Shown: in pieces, positions 27,241 through 29,147 of the stretch | Layout: every line of letters begins with the position of its first letter | How positions within the stretch are numbered: the stretch's first letter is position 1 | NCBI RefSeq assembly: GCF_000006405.1 | Contig: NW_003208628.1 | Location: 53,384-82,530, forward strand | Direction of reading: 5' to 3' | DNA length: 29,147 bases | Source of the DNA: Perkinsus marinus ATCC 50983 | Taxonomy: Eukaryota; Perkinsozoa; Perkinsida; Perkinsidae | Position numbers and translations under genes: made by a program | Notes under the pieces: model-generated | Databases searched by the model: none | What the model was told of the DNA's origin: nothing | The model's input: only the letters and a program-made list of their open reading frames with translations

Positions 27241-28400
27241 TCGAATTTGTTAGATGTCATGTTGTGAGGCTAATGAGGTTTCTATTATAATAAGGAGGGT
27301 TTGAGTGTAGTTAGGATGGATGATGATGGTGAATCGAATGTCTCTAGGCTGAGAGAAAACTAAAGTCTACCTAGTGTTGCTGTAGCGGTGAGTAACTTGA
27401 CCACTTCTGACATACTTATGCGGAGTTTCGCCCCGGTGGACGTTAAGGGACTTTTATGGGTGGCCTCCAGGGTCGTAGAGGAACGACTCTGGGGCTCATC
27501 ATTTGATTCGTTGAGTTGTCCGTAGCATTTCATCGCCACTTCCTAATCAAACTCCGTATCTAATTTGAACACAACCAAAACTCAGCGCAATCGGAAAACG
27601 AGATCTACGAGGGAAACCAAGTGATAGAGCAAGTCTTGTCCCAACTGGGCATTCCTCGGCATTCCAGCCATGTGTTTTCTGACGAGCTCGAGGGCGACAA
27701 TGGTCCAAATATATTCACAAATTCGTAACGAATCTTCTAAAAAGATACCCCATACACCGCTTCCCCATTCTCCCGAGGATATCCGCCATCCAGTGATTGA
27801 CCCCACGAGCTCTCACCACTTGGAGAGATATCCTAACGCCGATAAATTCCCTAATAACATACTGTATACCTCGAGATCAACCTTGTGACAAAAATAAAAC
27901 AGTTCCTCGAATTTGCATCAGAAATCAATTCATGTGAACATGAAATATTTTACGAAGTTTCACGCCGTGCCACGCAAATTATGGATTTTTCAACCCAACC
28001 GAGTGACTGAAACTCAATTTTCCCCTACACCTAGTTCACTGTGTTACACAGAAAGTGTTAACATTTTCAGGTCAAATTAATAACGGTAATTAATACCGTA
28101 ATTCTAATAGACACTGAGACAGATTAACCCTAGAAACTGGTAATTAAATTTTCAACTATCCATTTAGTTAACATTCATTCCATAGTTTTGGTAAAATAGC
28201 AAGAAAGTTAATATTACACCCGGGAAGTTTAGGAGTTCAATCTAACCAAGGGCGCGCGCGGATATCACGCAGAATGTCTAATACTCCTTGTGAGAGTTTG
28301 ACCGGGCTCCGCCTCATGAACACGACTCAGTGAAGATGCCATTAAGTCTCAAGGTCAATAACTTACTACTAAGACATAAATCTGATGGAGATGGGGTCTA
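27241..28400. other. Spacer between the zinc-finger gene and the retroelement
   Basis: A 74-codon frame on the minus strand (27582-27806) has no domain that I recognise. At 27950-27990 there is a weak resemblance to one MITE end (cgaagtttcacgcc). Otherwise AT-rich with nothing to report. Confidence 0.45.
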
Positions 28401-29147
28401 CTACGACTCAGACTTGGGTTGTACGAATAAAGGACTGGCCATTGCTCGGCCCGAGCAAAAACACGCGTGCACATGATTGCACGCAGGCACCTGTGGCGCA
28501 CACAACCTGTGCGTGAGGCCCACTATCGACCATCCATCAAACCACATGCCCCCGGATGGACGATAGTAAGGGCGAACATTGGCGTAGTGAGTTTCCTTAA
28601 TCATGCTGGGGATAACTTGGTCTTCTGGCACCTTGGCATCTACCAGCTTCAGGACAACGCCACGAATAATCTCAAGGACGCGGTAGATCGTCCGATCGTA
28701 TTTCCCTCCGCGTCCCAGAGTGTCAGGGTTAAAAACAATGACCTCAGTACCGACCGGAGGAGGACCACGGCGACGTAACCCACGAGTATCATCAAGGCGC
28801 TGCTGCCTGGCCTCTAATGCAGTCTGAACTAAGCGGTCAATCTCATCACGCACAGCCTGGCGAGACTGAACAGTGTGACCACTGGCATCCAAATCGCCCT
28901 CCTCCAGAGCATTCTCCGGGCTGAGGCGGAGAGGACGACCGTAGAAAATCTCGAAAGGAGACAGACCAGTGTCGAGAAAAGGTTTACCATTGAGACGATG
29001 CAGCACTCTGCTTAGCGTAGATGGCCAACTTCTCTTATCATCGAGCTGACGGGCCAGAAATTTGAGGCTGGCAATCGCCCTTTCGGCCAGACCATTCGAA
29101 AAGCAGCATATGGAGGTAAGATTTGATGAGTCACCGAGCGGGACGAT
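28401..29147 (-). mobile_element. Ty3/gypsy retroelement, integrase C-terminal part, cut by window edge
   Basis: On the minus strand, an open stretch from the window edge to 28401 matches the end of a Ty3/gypsy pol polyprotein. It shows the integrase motif NGLAER, the downstream LDTGLSPFEIFYGRPLRLSP block typical of gypsy integrases, and then a basic GPY-like or chromodomain-like tail (GRGGKYDRTIYRVLEI). The rest of the element (protease, reverse transcriptase, RNase H, LTRs) is off the window or not seen. The visible part looks whole. Age cannot be judged without its LTRs. Confidence 0.85.

Noticed and set aside
27582-27806. Extra retroelement part beside the integrase segment
   Set aside because: The minus-strand frame shows no motif of any pol or gag domain.

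Overview
The window is eukaryotic nuclear DNA. Genes have many short exons (about 40-190 bp) with GT-AG introns, and the introns and intergenic spaces are packed with short non-autonomous repeats. A near-match to the reverse complement of the dinoflagellate/perkinsozoan trans-splicing spliced leader (18274-18292), with acceptor-like AGs one base before two start codons, points to a perkinsozoan alveolate (Perkinsus-like). This assignment is an inference from memory of the spliced leader and was not checked by search.

Left part (1-7.7 kb): a minus-strand gene for a Ser/Arg-rich, probably disordered protein (six exons visible, running off the left edge). After a spacer with a 10-bp satellite comes a complete three-exon HSP10 (mitochondrial co-chaperonin) gene whose second intron holds a 59-bp minisatellite. 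Next is an unresolved cluster of exon-like segments (5.5-6.6 kb), then a single-exon gene for a protein with three tandem SWIB/MDM2-like domains (6771-7694).

Middle part (7.9-16.3 kb): a gene graveyard. It holds a broken serine carboxypeptidase (family S10), several coding-like frames with no start or no recognisable family, one intact small secreted-protein gene (12704-13117), tRNA-related segments, and several long perfect or near-perfect hairpins.

Right part (16.3-29.1 kb): an AT-richer spacer; the first exon of a probable N-myristoylated protein on the minus strand, with the relict spliced leader upstream of it; then two adjacent plus-strand genes encoding related matrin/U1-type C2H2 zinc-finger proteins. 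The first can be read through 13 exons whose phases fit at every junction (456 aa); the second through 6 exons (253 aa, first exon tentative). About twenty copies of a foldback MITE family (ends ATTGGAGTTTC...GAAACTCCAAT) and a dozen copies of a second family (about 161 bp when tandem) fill the introns and spacers, and none falls in an exon I can support. The window ends inside an old Ty3/gypsy retroelement (integrase C-terminal part, minus strand).

Functionally, the readable genes are housekeeping or nuclear: protein folding in mitochondria (HSP10), RNA- or DNA-binding zinc-finger proteins, an RS-rich protein of the kind found among splicing factors, and a SWIB-domain protein. There is no operon-like arrangement and no clear shared pathway.
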